Part shown: positions 5,722 to 5,729 of the stretch, piece by piece
How the letters are laid out: each line of letters begins with the position of its first letter
How positions within the stretch are numbered: the first letter of the stretch is position 1
Assembly: GCA_030843315.1 (NCBI GenBank)
Contig: JAUUPT010000131.1
Coordinates: 1-5,729 of the forward strand
Length of the DNA: 5,729 bases
Reading direction: 5' to 3'
Origin: Bacteroidaceae bacterium
Lineage (GTDB): Bacteria > Bacteroidota > Bacteroidia > Bacteroidales > Bacteroidaceae
The notes under the pieces: generated by a model
The model's input: the letters and a program-made list of their open reading frames with translations, nothing else
The model's database searches: none
Told to the model about the DNA's origin: nothing
Program-made: the position numbers and the translations under genes

Positions 5722-5729
5722 AATCATTA

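Overview
The window looks like a chromosomal stretch from a gut Bacteroidales, most likely Bacteroides or a close relative. This rests on three things: a lipoprotein signal followed by an acidic surface-export-like stretch, an AAA-ATPase/PD-(D/E)XK protein of a type strongly expanded in Bacteroides, and promoters matching the Bacteroides -7 box TAnnTTTG. The genus is inferred from these patterns; no search was possible.

Everything supportable is transcribed on the minus strand, right to left, as three units. (1) At the right edge, a short acidic/valine-rich peptide gene (5614-5721) lies 64 bases ahead of a large fimbrillin-like, glycine/threonine/asparagine-rich surface lipoprotein (2931-5549). 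A hairpin with a T-tract (2804-2851) ends this unit. (2) A well-formed promoter (2741-2771, TTGACA, 17 bases, TATATTTG) is followed only about 65 bases later by a strong intrinsic terminator (2667-2699). No ORF lies between them, so this is a candidate small RNA of about 68 nt or an attenuated leader. (3) Upstream of the last gene is a 264-bp array of twelve degenerate 22-bp units (2399-2662) that changes orientation partway while staying in register. Then come a GC-rich hairpin, a TACCTTTG promoter box, and the 581-residue ATPase/nuclease-fold gene (450-2195), closed by its own terminator (392-422).

The leftmost 391 bases are AT-rich and hold no gene I can support, only short broken reading frames.

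The peptide and lipoprotein are probably one operon making a cell-surface structure. The ATPase is an independent cytoplasmic protein, visibly richer in G+C than the lipoprotein gene. The most unusual content is the 22-bp periodic array together with the promoter-terminator cassette beside it; neither is explained by the protein genes.
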